Positions 47,270 through 57,801 of a DNA stretch of 64,000 nt are shown piece by piece (within the stretch, counting starts at the first letter, position 1; each line of letters opens with the position of its first letter). The DNA is taken from assembly GCA_021613535.1 (NCBI GenBank), contig CP075497.1, positions 13,516,001 through 13,580,000 on the forward strand, given 5' to 3'. Source of the stretch: Adineta vaga (Eukaryota; Rotifera). The notes under the pieces are model-generated. The model made no database searches, had not been told where the DNA came from, and saw only the letters and a program-made list of their open reading frames with translations. The translations under genes and the position numbers were made by a program.

Positions 47270-47545
47270 TAAACACCAGACGCAGGATAAACGCGTTGAG
47301 CCGCGTATGATTTTGAGATTCGCATCTAGACGCAGTTTAAACTCAATTTTATCGCGTTCAAACGCGTATCTGTGTACAATCGCGTCTAAACGCAAAACAA
47401 ATAATTTTTACTTGCATGTAGACGCAGTTTCTTGTAAGACCGCGTTCAGATGCGTCTAAGAACGTTTTCGAAATGCATCCGGACGCAACTGAAAACATTT
47501 CAAATGCGTTTAGTTTTCTAAAGTGCGTCTCAACGCAATTGCTTC
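47270..47545. repeat. Cluster of GCGTYYAAACGC-type imperfect palindromes
   Basis: At least nine occurrences of GCGTCT/GCGTTC and AGACGC/AAACGC motifs, several paired as GCGTTCAAACGC (about 47352) and GCGTCTAAACGC (about 47383), spaced 25-60 bp within an otherwise AT-rich context. No reading frame across it resembles a protein family. CpG density is far above the flanks. Confidence 0.7.
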
Positions 47546-48021
47546 TAGTAGTTTACGTCAATTTTCTCTCTGAGAACACTGATTATCTGTCTTTTAAGTA
47601 TGTTCAAACAGCTTTCTCTGTCGAAAGACGTTCAAATGCAAAATATGTTAAGTCAAATACAGGATAATTAGATGATGTCGTTTATATGTGTTTAAAAATA
47701 TTCTCAGCAATCAATTGATATCTGTTTTTTAAATAAAATCTCTCGAAATTTATAGTTAAAACTCATCAGTCGAATGTATCTGACTTATACAAATTTCATT
47801 CAATAATTATAATTGTAAAAATATCTCAAATATAATTACAGAGAAAGAGAAGACAGCAAGACATACTATTTTATTTGAAATTATCTGATTATTGTTAGAA
47901 AAAAAATAAAACAAAGTGTTGTATTTTCCTCATAAATAGAAGCGAACATCATCATATTCTTTTATTCAAGTTCGAAAGTATGTAGTCAACTAGATACCCT
48001 TTTGAATAAGAATATCTTTCG
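47546..48021. other. AT-rich spacer, no gene seen
   Basis: No supported feature. Confidence 0.4.
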
Positions 48022-48079
48022 AGTAAGTATAGCTCAGTGGTATATGTTCAAGACTTCTGATCGATGGTTCACATTAGGC
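48022..48079 (+). other. tRNA-derived sequence (SINE head or tRNA relic)
   Basis: TAGCTCAGTGGTA is a near-perfect Pol III A box, and GATGGTTCACATTAG 25 nt later is a degraded B box. Acceptor and T-stem pairing are lost, so it is not a working tRNA. It may be the head of a SINE whose body is the next repeat. Confidence 0.5.
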
Positions 48080-48232
48080 ATGCAACAGTGACGGTGGCCA
48101 CCGATTCACCGGTCTATCAGCTCGAGCGGTGAAACCGTATTACCGTTCACCGATCCACCGCCACCACTGACCTCACCGGATCAGCGGTCCACCGATTCAC
48201 CGGCTCACCTGTCCACCAGTTTACTGATTCAC
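48080..48232. repeat. Degenerate CCGRTTCACCGG / GGTCCACCG minisatellite-like tract
   Basis: About ten copies of 10-12-bp variants (CCGATTCACCGG, CGGTCCACCG, CGGTGGCCACCG) in 150 bp of otherwise GC-poor DNA. Some copies are palindromic. Directly follows the tRNA-like head. Confidence 0.65.
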
Positions 48233-49751
48233 TTGTGTCATCTTGTAACTAACCAATTAATGTTTTAAAACCCTTCATAAACACATTTTTGAAATATTTT
48301 TGTCGATTTATGTCGAGAAAATAAACCTATTTCTTATATGAACTAGTAAATACCTAAATTTAATTATGTTTTAAGACATTAAAATGTAAATATGAATTAA
48401 CCGAAAGCTAGAACACATCAGTTAGTCAAATGATTAAATCTTGATTGATTGGACATTTTGGTTGGTATTAATTTAGATCAATAATCATGACAAAATTAGG
48501 TTGCTCATTTCAACTCAACATCATGTATATCCAATAAAGGTTTCTATAAATATTATTATCCAACAGTTGATGGGATATTCAATTTTTTATGCATATTATA
48601 TAAGTCTATTAAATAGTGGATATAAACGCAATATAATTACTGTTATTCAAGTATCCTTCTCGCCTGTAATCAAATTAGATATTATTATTGACGTCGGTTT
48701 ACCTTAATCACATTTCTTCTATGTGAATTAAATTTTCGCTTCAGTTTTTAGTTCTAAGCTGTGTATTGATACATAATTTTAGTTTGATCTTATAAACTTT
48801 GAAATATAAACATATTTAATGAGAAATAGTTTATTCAGAAATTGACAATATGTTAGTATTCTATGATAAAATGCTTTAGTTTAACAACATCTTCGACTGC
48901 TACACTTATACTTATTGTTTTCTCTTCTCACAAGTCAAACAATCAAAAGTAATAAACTCATGATTTTGATTATTACGAACCTAAATGATTATTAATTATT
49001 TTCTTAAATAATTTAATCTTCTATTTCTATTATATTTCAGTAAACGTGTTACATAATAACCTTCGTATGTTGTTATGATTGCTATTCTATAGGTTCTTTT
49101 TCTCCTTTATCTTTTTCGTATCCATCTCTTTTCCATGTATTAGTATTTGTTAGAGTATATCATACGATATCATCTCGTCCGTGTCTTTATCCTTTCTGTA
49201 TATATATATATGCACATACAGCGAGTGACTTTCATTCGACTATAGTTTTCTCTTTCGTTCTTATTATCTTTGTACATCTTATCCTTGCTCTTCTTTATTT
49301 CCACGTGTTCTCGCTTTTTAATTATTCAAATGAAGATTATAAGACGACGAACTTTACAATCTATGTCTTTTTTTCATCTCCTTTTCACTGGGTATATGGT
49401 AATAAATGGATCACTTGCGTGGTTTTCTTCGTATCTTCAATCATTCATATACTTTTCTAATGAGAAATTTTAACAAGACGTTGAAAAGCAACCTTTTGAG
49501 ACAAGACTGTTAAATTATTACTCTCATTTAATATTTGCTACATATATGGGTATATATTCATATGCAAATTCTGTTCAACCTATTCTTACTATATATGCAC
49601 ATTTCATCGATAGAATTTAGAATTTTTATTGTCCACACGCACATGATTCTCTTTCAGAGTATTGATCTTTAAAAGTCCTCTTTTTTTAGAAAAAGCATAC
49701 TCAACGAGTGTTCACAGGACGTATGATATTTGTTTTGCATTGCACATAGTC
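48233..49751. other. AT-rich DNA, no gene seen
   Basis: Short frames near 48500-48700 and 49270-49470 lack family resemblance. A short TA run lies at 49199-49210. Confidence 0.45.
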
Positions 49752-50783
49752 AAGCTTGCCAAATGAAAATTTTAGAAATCAGGAATTTTTGAAAAGAAAT
49801 CAGGAGTTTATCAGGAGGTTTTCTTTAGATATTCAAGAACGTTTATATAATTTTTACTGTACAAGTTACGCTCATCTAAAAACTTGCTCAAGTGTTTCTG
49901 GTAGAATCTATGTTCTTCACTGTTACTGAATTTTTTATTCATCTAGTTTGCAAAAAATTGACCTTATATTCGAGTTGCACGACTTCAACTATTCGTCGGT
50001 GAATCCTTACCAAAAATTATTATTTTTTTGTAGAAGGAAAGATGTTTTTTTATCCAAAACAATAGGATCTATTCTTTTCAAACTATTGTCAAATCCAGAT
50101 TTCCTATCTTCTATCATCCTTTAGTCAAGTATTAGGTTAAATGGTCTCTTTTGTTTTTATTTATCTTCCGATTAATCAGCGAAATGCGATCACTAAACAA
50201 GTAAATAGTTTATTCTTGCAAAAATTCTTTTCTATATTTATTCTATGAATAATTATTAGCAAATGAATATTAATTTCTCGATTAATATAGAACAAAACAT
50301 AAAGCAGAAAATATGTAATTAAGTAATTACACTACTAAATTGGTGACTTTTTTCAATGAGATTATATTTCTCTGACGATCGGATTTCTCCGAGTATATTC
50401 GATTTAGTAAACACATAAACATAAAACTGTAGATGTCAGATCGATATTCATATAGTTTGAAATTCTACTTCAGCTAAATCATGTATCATCTTGTTTCTGA
50501 TTGTTGTCAAAAAAAACATCATGTATCTAAAAACAGATTTAGAAAAAGCATTACACACAGAAATAGTCAATAAAAATCTATTGAATTCTGATTATTTTCT
50601 CGTTTTCTCCACCAAATTTGTATAAACGAGAAAGTGTCTGTAAATCTCGACTAAGGAAAAGCAAAAATCAGGAGAAATCAGGAGAAAATGATGAAAATCA
50701 GCTCCTGATTTCAGGAGATTTTCAATCAGGAGAAAAGGTAAAAAACCAGGAGACTCCTGATCAAATCAGGAGGTTTGGCAGTC
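49752..50783. mobile_element. hAT-like non-autonomous element with TCAGGAG repeats
   Basis: Left end CAAGCTTGCCAAAT and right end, inverted, CAGGACTGCCAAACC give short hAT-type TIRs. Subterminal TCAGGAG/CTCCTGA motifs recur at 49800-49825 and many times at 50660-50775. About 1.03 kb, non-coding. No clear 8-bp target duplication is seen, so the boundaries are tentative. Confidence 0.5.
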
Positions 50784-50784
50784 C

Positions 50785-52015
50785 TGGTTCTGTCATTGTT
50801 TTTACTATTTTTCTCAGCCGTTTATAGTTTTTATGACATTTGGACTCCATACTCGAGCCACGATTATTTTGCCATTCGACAAAGGCTATTGATTTTTGGT
50901 CAATAACTTTTAGAATATCGTTTGTTAACCATTCTTTCCTTTTTCGGTTTGTATTTTTGTCTACTGGAAAGTGATATTTAGCCTTTTCTTGTATTTGTGA
51001 CAAAAACTGTTCGTATCTCTGATCAATGCTGATTGTGCCATCTTTTGTATTATCAAGTATACCTTGAAGATCTTTTTGAAACGCCTCTAGTAATTTGTCA
51101 TCTTTTAGCTTAGCACTATCGACGTTTATTTTTTTCTTGTTACTATTTTTTCTTCTGCTTTTCAGATGTATTTTGATTTTAACACGCATTAGATGGTGGT
51201 CAGTCCCTATTGCACCTGTTGCCCCTCTGAGCATTCGGACATCTTCAACACTTGATCTGAACTTTTTATTTACAAGTGCATAGTCAATCATGTGCCATTT
51301 TTTATTTCTTGGATGCATCCACGATGTTTGATGCATTAATTTATGTTCGAAAAATGTGTTAGAGATTATGATGTTGTTAATCTCACAAAAGTCGATAAGT
51401 TTTGTTCCATTTTCGTTTTCTATATCGACTGTGAATGATCCTATACTGCTTCTTATCACGTGTTGATGTCGTTTTTGCTGATCGTCGCCAACTCTCGCAT
51501 TTAGATCACCCATAATGATGATCATGTCTTTTGTTGATACATCGTTCAATGTATCTTGTAAATCGTTATAGAATTTATCACTTTCATCACTCATTTGTTT
51601 AGTTATTGGATTAATAGGAGAATAGACTGCAATAACAGTGATGTGTACTGGTGCACAGTAGAGTCGAATTTTTATAATTCGTTCATTTATTGGTACCCAT
51701 TCGCTCCCTGACTCCTTCCAAACCTTTGTGGCAATCGGATTGAGACAGATTGCCACACCATGAGCTTTTCGTGTTTTACTGTCGTGAGGTGCCCCTGAAT
51801 AGAGCATGGTGTAGTCGCTTACTAGTTTTATACCGGAATCAAACATACACGTTTCACTCAGTGCGGCTATTTGTATTTGATATTTTTTTAATTGTTTGAT
51901 TATTATTTCCCTCTTTGATTGCTTTGTACAAGATCTAACGTTCCATCCGCCGAAGAAGACATGATTTTGCGCATTAACGCATCTATAATGTTTCCTTTCG
52001 TTAGCAAGTATTGTT
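50785..52015 (-). pseudogene. Non-LTR retrotransposon APE-type endonuclease, 3' truncated
   Basis: Minus frame open from about 52015 with FFGGWNVRSC, then LSETC (catalytic Glu region), IMGDLNARVGDD (Asp/Asn), MIDYALV and TDHHLMRVKI (terminal Asp-His). This is the apurinic-type endonuclease that nicks target DNA for LINE insertion. A helical, Lys-rich linker follows (about 51060-50830). The frame stops where the hAT-like repeat begins, and no reverse transcriptase is present on that side. No ATG precedes the domain except an internal one at 51846. GC-rich 5' sequence (GGGGCGCCCCC at 52073) may be its 5' UTR. Confidence 0.8.
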
Positions 52016-52313
52016 TAATGTCCAGCTAGAGATTGCTAGCCTCATGACCAGACGTTTGGCTACTAGCAGCCCAGGGGCGCCCCCTACAACCACTCGAGAG
52101 CAGTCGTAGGACCGTGTGAAAGTTAACAACTTCTCTAGCAGGTGGGCTTTTTAGAGTTACATGGTTATTATGATTTTTCTCATTTCCTCACATAGAAAGA
52201 GTATTCGCTCAATGATTTAATGGCAAAATGTGTTTCAAATGAATAAGTGAATTTCTGTATCTTTTCATCATAAGTATACCACTGTAACAAACGTTCTGCT
52301 AACAGCTTTTTTT

Positions 52314-52664
52314 GTGAAAAAGAAAGAGAGAAAAGTTGTTTCACAAACAATCTTGTCTTCAACACAACAACAATGTATTTGTGAAATGTTGAAATCTAAT
52401 AATTACATTTCAGCACTGAATTACTTTTCTACAACTCAAATCTGTCAATTATTTTCATCATCTGTTGTTTCATTTGATCTTGAACTCAGTTCAGATTCAA
52501 TTGTAGTTTATACAAATCAATCAACAATTGCAAATATGTTCAGTAAGTTTATTCTCGTTGATACTTGTGTTTATAGTGTTTCTGTGCAAAAAGAAGAAAT
52601 ATTTTCTCGTTCAGATAAATGTAATCAAAAGAAATTCCTTAGTAACATAAAGAGAAAAGAATAA
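52314..52664 (+). CDS. Possible 5' exon of the kelch gene or separate gene fragment
   Basis: Coding-like 116-codon frame (TQQQCICEMLKSNNYISALN, FDLELSSDSIVVY) that stops at 52664, just before the palindromic MITE. No domain recognised. Its position and strand fit an N-terminal part of the kelch gene interrupted by the MITE, but splicing across it is not shown. Confidence 0.35.
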   Translation: MKKKERKVVSQTILSSTQQQCICEMLKSNNYISALNYFSTTQICQLFSSSVVSFDLELSSDSIVVYTNQSTIANMFSKFILVDTCVYSVSVQKEEIFSRSDKCNQKKFLSNIKRKE

Positions 52665-52668
52665 ATAC

Positions 52669-53140
52669 TTAAGAGACAGCCCACGGCTTACTCAAGCATT
52701 CCAGTCACACAAAAATTTCTGAGCCCTCCCCCTCCTTTTCTATCATTGCAAATGAAAGAGGATGTGAAGAAACCTCTGAATTCAAAGCCATAACATGTTT
52801 GAAATGATTTATTAGTCGTTTCGGGAAGCACCTTCTTCAACAGGTCGAAATTATAGTTTCAGATATTTTGAGCTTATAGTGTTCCGAGTATTTGACCATT
52901 TGCCCCCTTGGATACGCCACTGATCGGAACACTATAAGCTCAAAATATCTAAAACTATAATTTCGACCTGTTGAAGAAGGTGCTTCCCGAACCCAGTAAT
53001 AAGTCACTTCAAATATGTTAAGACTTTGAATTTAGAGATTTCTTCACATGCTCTTTCATTTGTAATGGTAAAAAAAAGGGGCCGGCTCAGAAATTTTTTT
53101 GTGACTGGATTGCTTGAGCGAGTCGTGAACTGTCTCTTAA
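52669..53140. mobile_element. Palindromic MITE, TTAAGAGACAG ends
   Basis: 472 bp with ends TTAAGAGACAG and CTGTCTCTTAA. The two halves are inverted copies over most of their length: ACTCAAGCATTCCAGTCACA, GAAGAAACCTCTGAATTCAAA, CACCTTCTTCAACAGGTCGA and AACACTATAAGCTCAAAATA all recur inverted with small changes. The centre is near 52905. The terminal TTAA may be target site or part of the TIR. Confidence 0.85.
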
Positions 53141-53243
53141 ATACATTGTATTTTGTTTGAATTTATTGTCAGGAAAGAAAAGGTAAAAAATAGAAGATAA
53201 AAAAACTCATGTGTCTTAAAATTCTAATTATAATAAAAGCCCT

Positions 53244-54555
53244 ATGTCTCAAAAGGAACAACAACAGCTTCAACATCAACATCAACTACAACTTCAGTTC
53301 TACGAAGTAAGTGATATATTTTTTGATAATGTAAAATAGTCGAAAGAATAGTCATATCTAATCATTTGTTCTTTTATCGTTAATTTGCGATGAATAAGTG
53401 TTCAGTGAAATTCAACTGAACAGTTCGTTTTGACTATGCTTCTATCTTTCCTATAAAGTGATAAAAAAAATTATGAAAATAAACAAATTTTTTACATTTA
53501 GTCTATACTTAATTAGAATATTCTGAAAAGAACTAAGTGTTACACATCTATTTTGTTTAGAATGGACAACTATAAAAAACATGAGTACTCCACGATATTT
53601 TCACACCGCGTCGATATTATCCGATGGAAATGTGTTAGTTGCTGGTGGATTTAGTGAAAGTGGTTATCTCAATAGTTCTGAATTATATAATGTTACTAGT
53701 GATAATTGGACAACTAAAGGCAACATGAATGTCGGACGTCGTCTGCACACAGCATCTATGCTAGCAAATAGCCAAATATTAGTCACTGGTGGGTACCGTA
53801 GCGGTGGTGCTATATCCTCTGCTGAATTGTATGATGCATCAGCAAAAACATGGTCGATGACAGGAAACATGAGCACATCACGATATTATCATATAACATC
53901 TGTATTGACCAATGGATATGTGTTAGTTACTGGTGGAGTTGGTAGTAGTGCTGCAAATAGTGCAGAAATGTATAATCCATCAACAGGCACATGGATCTGG
54001 ACAACAAACATGAGTAGTTCGCGATATTATCATACAGCAACTGTGTTATCAAATGGAAAAGTGTTAGTTAGTGGTGGATGGTATGGTAGTACTGCTAGCA
54101 ACGGCACAGAGTTATTTGATCCATCTACAGGCACTTGGACACAAGCAGCAAGCATGAATATTGCACGACATTATCATGCAGCATCCTTATTAACTGATGG
54201 CTCAGTGTTAGTTACTGGAGGAGTTAATCTAAGTATTTCTTTCAGTAGTGCTGAAATATATAATCCCACAACAGATACTTGGACATTCACAAGTAATATG
54301 AATGTTGGGCGAAACTGTCATTCAGCAAGCGTATTAGCAAGTGGAAAAGTATTGGTGACTGGTGGATTGTTAGGTAGTATATCTCTCAATAGTGCTGAGT
54401 TGTACGATCCATCTACTGGACTTTGGACATTTACGGACAACATGACTATTCCTCGACGTTGTCACATAGCCATTGTATTAGCAAATGGAGCAGCTTTAGT
54501 TACGGATAGTTATAATGCCAGTTATCTTAGTAATGTTGAACGGTACAAGGAATGA
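53244..54555 (+). CDS. Kelch-repeat beta-propeller protein (5' end incomplete)
   Basis: Two exons are visible. A Thr-rich piece ends CGAA at 53309 before GTAAGT, and a long exon starts about 53561 after TTTTGTTTAG; they join in phase to give SVLRKWTTIKN. The long exon holds seven kelch-type blades of about 48 residues with the pattern R-(Y)-H-(T)-AS-(L)-(G)-VLVTGG then S-(A)-E-(L)-Y-(D)-PST-(G)-W. The last blade is degenerate (VTDSYNAS). The propeller is probably extracellular behind a Thr-rich stalk, by analogy with related rotifer proteins. No start codon is in frame in the first visible exon, and the palindromic MITE lies just upstream, so the 5' end may be disrupted. Confidence 0.78.
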
Positions 54556-54998
54556 AAGTCAACAAAACTAAAACATGTCTTTTTCTTCTTGTTGAACTAA
54601 CAAAACTGTTTTCAATTTAATCAAATTATTTAATCATAAATGATTCTTTTCTTCAAAAATTTTATTTTCACTCTAACGTTAACCGGAGAAATTTCATTTT
54701 ATCAAAATAAATATTCAACAAATCTGTATTGTCTTTAAGATCTTTTTGCTTTTGCAAGAAAGTTTCTACAAGCATAATTAGATCTTGATTTTGTTGAGAT
54801 GGTTTTCAGCTGATATGTCGGAATTCTGATAAAAGAATAACAATCAAACAAATATATTTTACGATTGATACGCTGATGAAAAATAATGACTACGCAATTC
54901 AGAATTGTCAATAATTCATCAGAAATAAACGTGCGTTGAACACATGCTGTTAATTCTTTCGATTCTTATTATCTGATGGATTATCTTCATGATGTACT
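54556..54998. other. 3' flank of kelch gene, no gene seen
   Basis: AT-rich; no supported feature. Confidence 0.45.
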
Positions 54999-55002
54999 TT
55001 AA

Positions 55003-55950
55003 CCCTTTCCAGCCGGATGTTGCCATTTGGCAACATTTTACCAATGTCAATATAAATTTTATCTTAAAATGATGAGATATAGTTTTCTAAGTCGTTTGAT
55101 AAATAACTATACGTATTTTAGTACAAATATATGCCTTTGAAAGAAAGGAACAGTCTACTGTTGGCGAGTGGGATGAATTCTCTCGAAACGTCCAAGAGAG
55201 CTCCTGAATGGAAATGATCCCTTTATCGTTTGGCCAAGCATTTCATCCGAGAAGTGACTGGTGCTTAGTTTTCCTCTCTAACTCCATTATCTGTTAGACT
55301 TATAACATGAATTAATTAGCATCATTTATTTTTTTTAGAGTTCAATATTTGATGATAGTTCTATTATATATTGTCAGCGAAAGATATTGATTCATCTGTT
55401 CATGAGTGTTATGATGTATATTTGATTATGCTCGAAAACCGATCGAATTATCATAATTTTCACCAATTTCACTATAAAGACTCACCTAATGAGTAAGTTT
55501 CTAACAAGATTTACAGCATATCACAGTGTCTTCACACAGAGTATCATAAAGCATTACAAATCTTGTTAGAAACTTACTCACTAGATGAGTCTTTATAGTG
55601 AAATTGGTGAAAATTATGATAATTTGATCAGTTTTCGAGCATAATCGAAATATATTACATCATAACGCTTCATGAGATAGACAGATGAACTCAATATGCT
55701 TTCCTTTGACAATATATAATAGAACTATCATCAAATTATTGGGCTCCTAAACAGGAAAAATAAGTGACTTGTCCTATCTGTTTGTACCCTCACGGCCGGA
55801 TGTTGCCAAATGGCAACATATTGATATACGGCTCTGTTTCAGTTCTTTGAACTTGTGAATGAAATATGGTAACATCCATACAGAAAACACAAAGAATATG
55901 CAATATTAACATTTCTTTCTTGTTCTCTTCTGGTAGCCGGCCGGAAAGGG
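55003..55950. mobile_element. Foldback TTAA element (piggyBac-like, non-autonomous)
   Basis: TTAA at 54999-55002 and 55951-55954 flank ends CCCTTTCCAGCCGG and, inverted, CCCTTTCCGGCCGG. A subterminal palindrome ATGTTGCCATTTGGCAACAT (55017-55036) recurs near 55800 in inverted sense. Inside, about 55340-55515 and 55555-55735 are long inverted arms (GATAGTTCTATTATATATTG, TTTCACTATAAAGACTCA, GTAAGTTTCTAACAAGAT) around a ~45-bp loop. No coding sequence. Confidence 0.82.
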
Positions 55951-55954
55951 TTAA

Positions 55955-56634
55955 CATGATATTTTCTTGCTTATTCTTTTATGGACGAGTATATAAACGC
56001 GTGTTTTGTATGAGAACGATGCGATTTAAGAGGTAGAAATAAATAAAGGCGTAGTTTTATCAAAAATCGTCACACATGTTTTCGCACGTTTTATTTCATA
56101 TTACCGGGATTTTCATCGATTGAATTTGACAAAAAAAAAGATTTTAATTGATTTTTTTGCCAATCAAAAATCGAATGCGAGTTGCGGGTATGAGTAGAAC
56201 CCGCCATGATCGGCTTCGACTGAATTTCACAGTCTCGTCAGATGACTTAATTGAAAGATTTATTTGAAAGAAAAATAGATTTAGATTGTGTGATTGGAAA
56301 GAAAAAGTATCATAGAAAGATATGGTTGAATTGAAAGAATGGCTATAGTGTGGTTGATAATTTAGTTGCTGTCTTGATATTTTCATGATTCATACAGACC
56401 ACTCTGTATTGGATTTTCGGATGTTTGCATATCCATTCGGAAGCAATTATAGAATGACTAATAATACAGGCAAAGATTAGTAGAAGATAGCGTGGCCTAG
56501 AGAAAGAATTATATATAGGAAAATTATTACTTTTTAATCTTTCAATAATAGTGTTATGATGTATTTGTGAAAAGAGAAGAAAGTGTATTCGTACAAATTC
56601 ATTTTATAAAGGTGAGAATAAATCTGTCGTTATC
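55955..56634. other. Spacer, no gene seen
   Basis: No convincing gene. Possible downstream exons of the gene at 56635-56922 could lie here. Confidence 0.4.
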
Positions 56635-56922
56635 TTACCAATCGAACTCTGTATCAAACAACCTGTCGTACAATGTTTTCCGACGCATTGGGTTCGATAC
56701 ATGGTGAATAGTATGGAGGAAATTTGATTGAGTTGTTTCAGTTAGATTCAGACTTTGATTCCATTGGAATTTTGTAGGATCATATGTAGATGGGAATAAA
56801 AGCAGTTGGTCGATTGATAGATCTGTTGTATCATTGATAAGAACACGAGTTTCACAATGTCTAGTAAGATAGAATTGAGCAAAAAGAGTTACTAGAATTT
56901 TTGTATAACGGTGGAATTGCAT
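56635..56922 (-). CDS. Hypothetical protein exon, secreted-like
   Basis: 95 codons from ATG at 56922, with a hydrophobic N-terminal stretch (ILVTLFAQFYL) and several N-glycosylation sequons (NDT, NQS, NLT). The frame ends in GATTG followed by GTAAGATAA on the coding strand, a good splice donor, so this is probably a first exon. No family recognised. Confidence 0.4.
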   Translation of the reverse strand: MQFHRYTKILVTLFAQFYLTRHCETRVLINDTTDLSIDQLLLFPSTYDPTKFQWNQSLNLTETTQSNFLHTIHHVSNPMRRKTLYDRLFDTEFDW

Positions 56923-57105
56923 TTTTCTATTGGTGAATGACGAGATTGATCTAGAGAGAAGAAAGGAATTTCTATAGAAATGTTAAACAAAGCAGCTTCA
57001 TTGAGTTTTATTATGTGAAATAGTTCTATCGACTATGGAAAAAAAGAATTAGATAATTATAGAAATGAATTAATTTTGAGAGAAATTGTTGAATTGGAAA
57101 AATGA

Positions 57106-57528
57106 TCAAACAATAGGATATAAATCTTTATATCTTGGTGGATCGGTTGATGGCATATTATCATATACAGGAGTTGAATCTGTTATGTCATGATTATCAG
57201 TTGATATCGTCTAATAGAAAGAAATTTTGAATTATTGTAGTAGAAGAGTAGAAAAAAATTAACTGACTGAATTATATTCCATGAAACCATTGTAGTTTTC
57301 ATAGATTAAATTTTGATTGTAATTGTTTGCTGATGAACAAAATGTAATTGATTTCCAAGTTGTACATATGAATAACCATATAAGTATCAGAATTACTAAG
57401 ATTACTGCAAACTTTTTTAAGTATTCGACTAAGTATAAGAGAAATAAATGTTTATCGGATGTAGATACATCTAAATCTTTGCAATCCTTCACATCTCTAA
57501 ATGTCAATCTTTGTAGTAGATAACACAA
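57106..57528 (-). CDS. Small single-pass membrane protein with PPRY motif (two exons)
   Basis: Exon 1 runs from ATG 57528 to about 57271 (ends EYNS before GTCAGT). Exon 2 starts after TATTAG near 57210 and stops at 57106-57108; the join is in phase. The product is about 124 residues. It has a charged N-terminus, one TM (FAVILVILILIWLFI), and a Tyr-rich cytoplasmic-like tail ending STDPPRYKDLYPIV, where PPxY-type and Tyr motifs could bind WW or SH2 domains. No family recognised; it could be an adaptor-type membrane protein. Confidence 0.5.
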
Positions 57529-57801
57529 ATAATAAATTCACTAAAAGGAAAATCTTTTCACATTTTTAACAATTCAAAAAAAAATCATATATACATACTC
57601 ATATTTAATAATAATGCCATAGAGTGGTATGTAAAAGAAGGAATTGACAAAGAAAAGAAAATTAACCATTTGATCAATCTTGACAATTAAATTGGATTTT
57701 GAAAATATACTTTATATCTAAAATATTTCAAAGTCTAAGATTCAAGTACTAATTAGTAATAGATAAATAAAGACAAGCAAGTTATTTTTAAAGGTTTCTT
57801 A

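Noticed and set aside
48501-49473. Short plus-strand frames of 67-68 codons
   Set aside because: AT-rich chance frames without domain features or splice context.
50618-50827. Lys/Glu/Gly/Asn-rich plus frame
   Set aside because: It is a translation of the TCAGGAG-type repeats of the hAT-like element.
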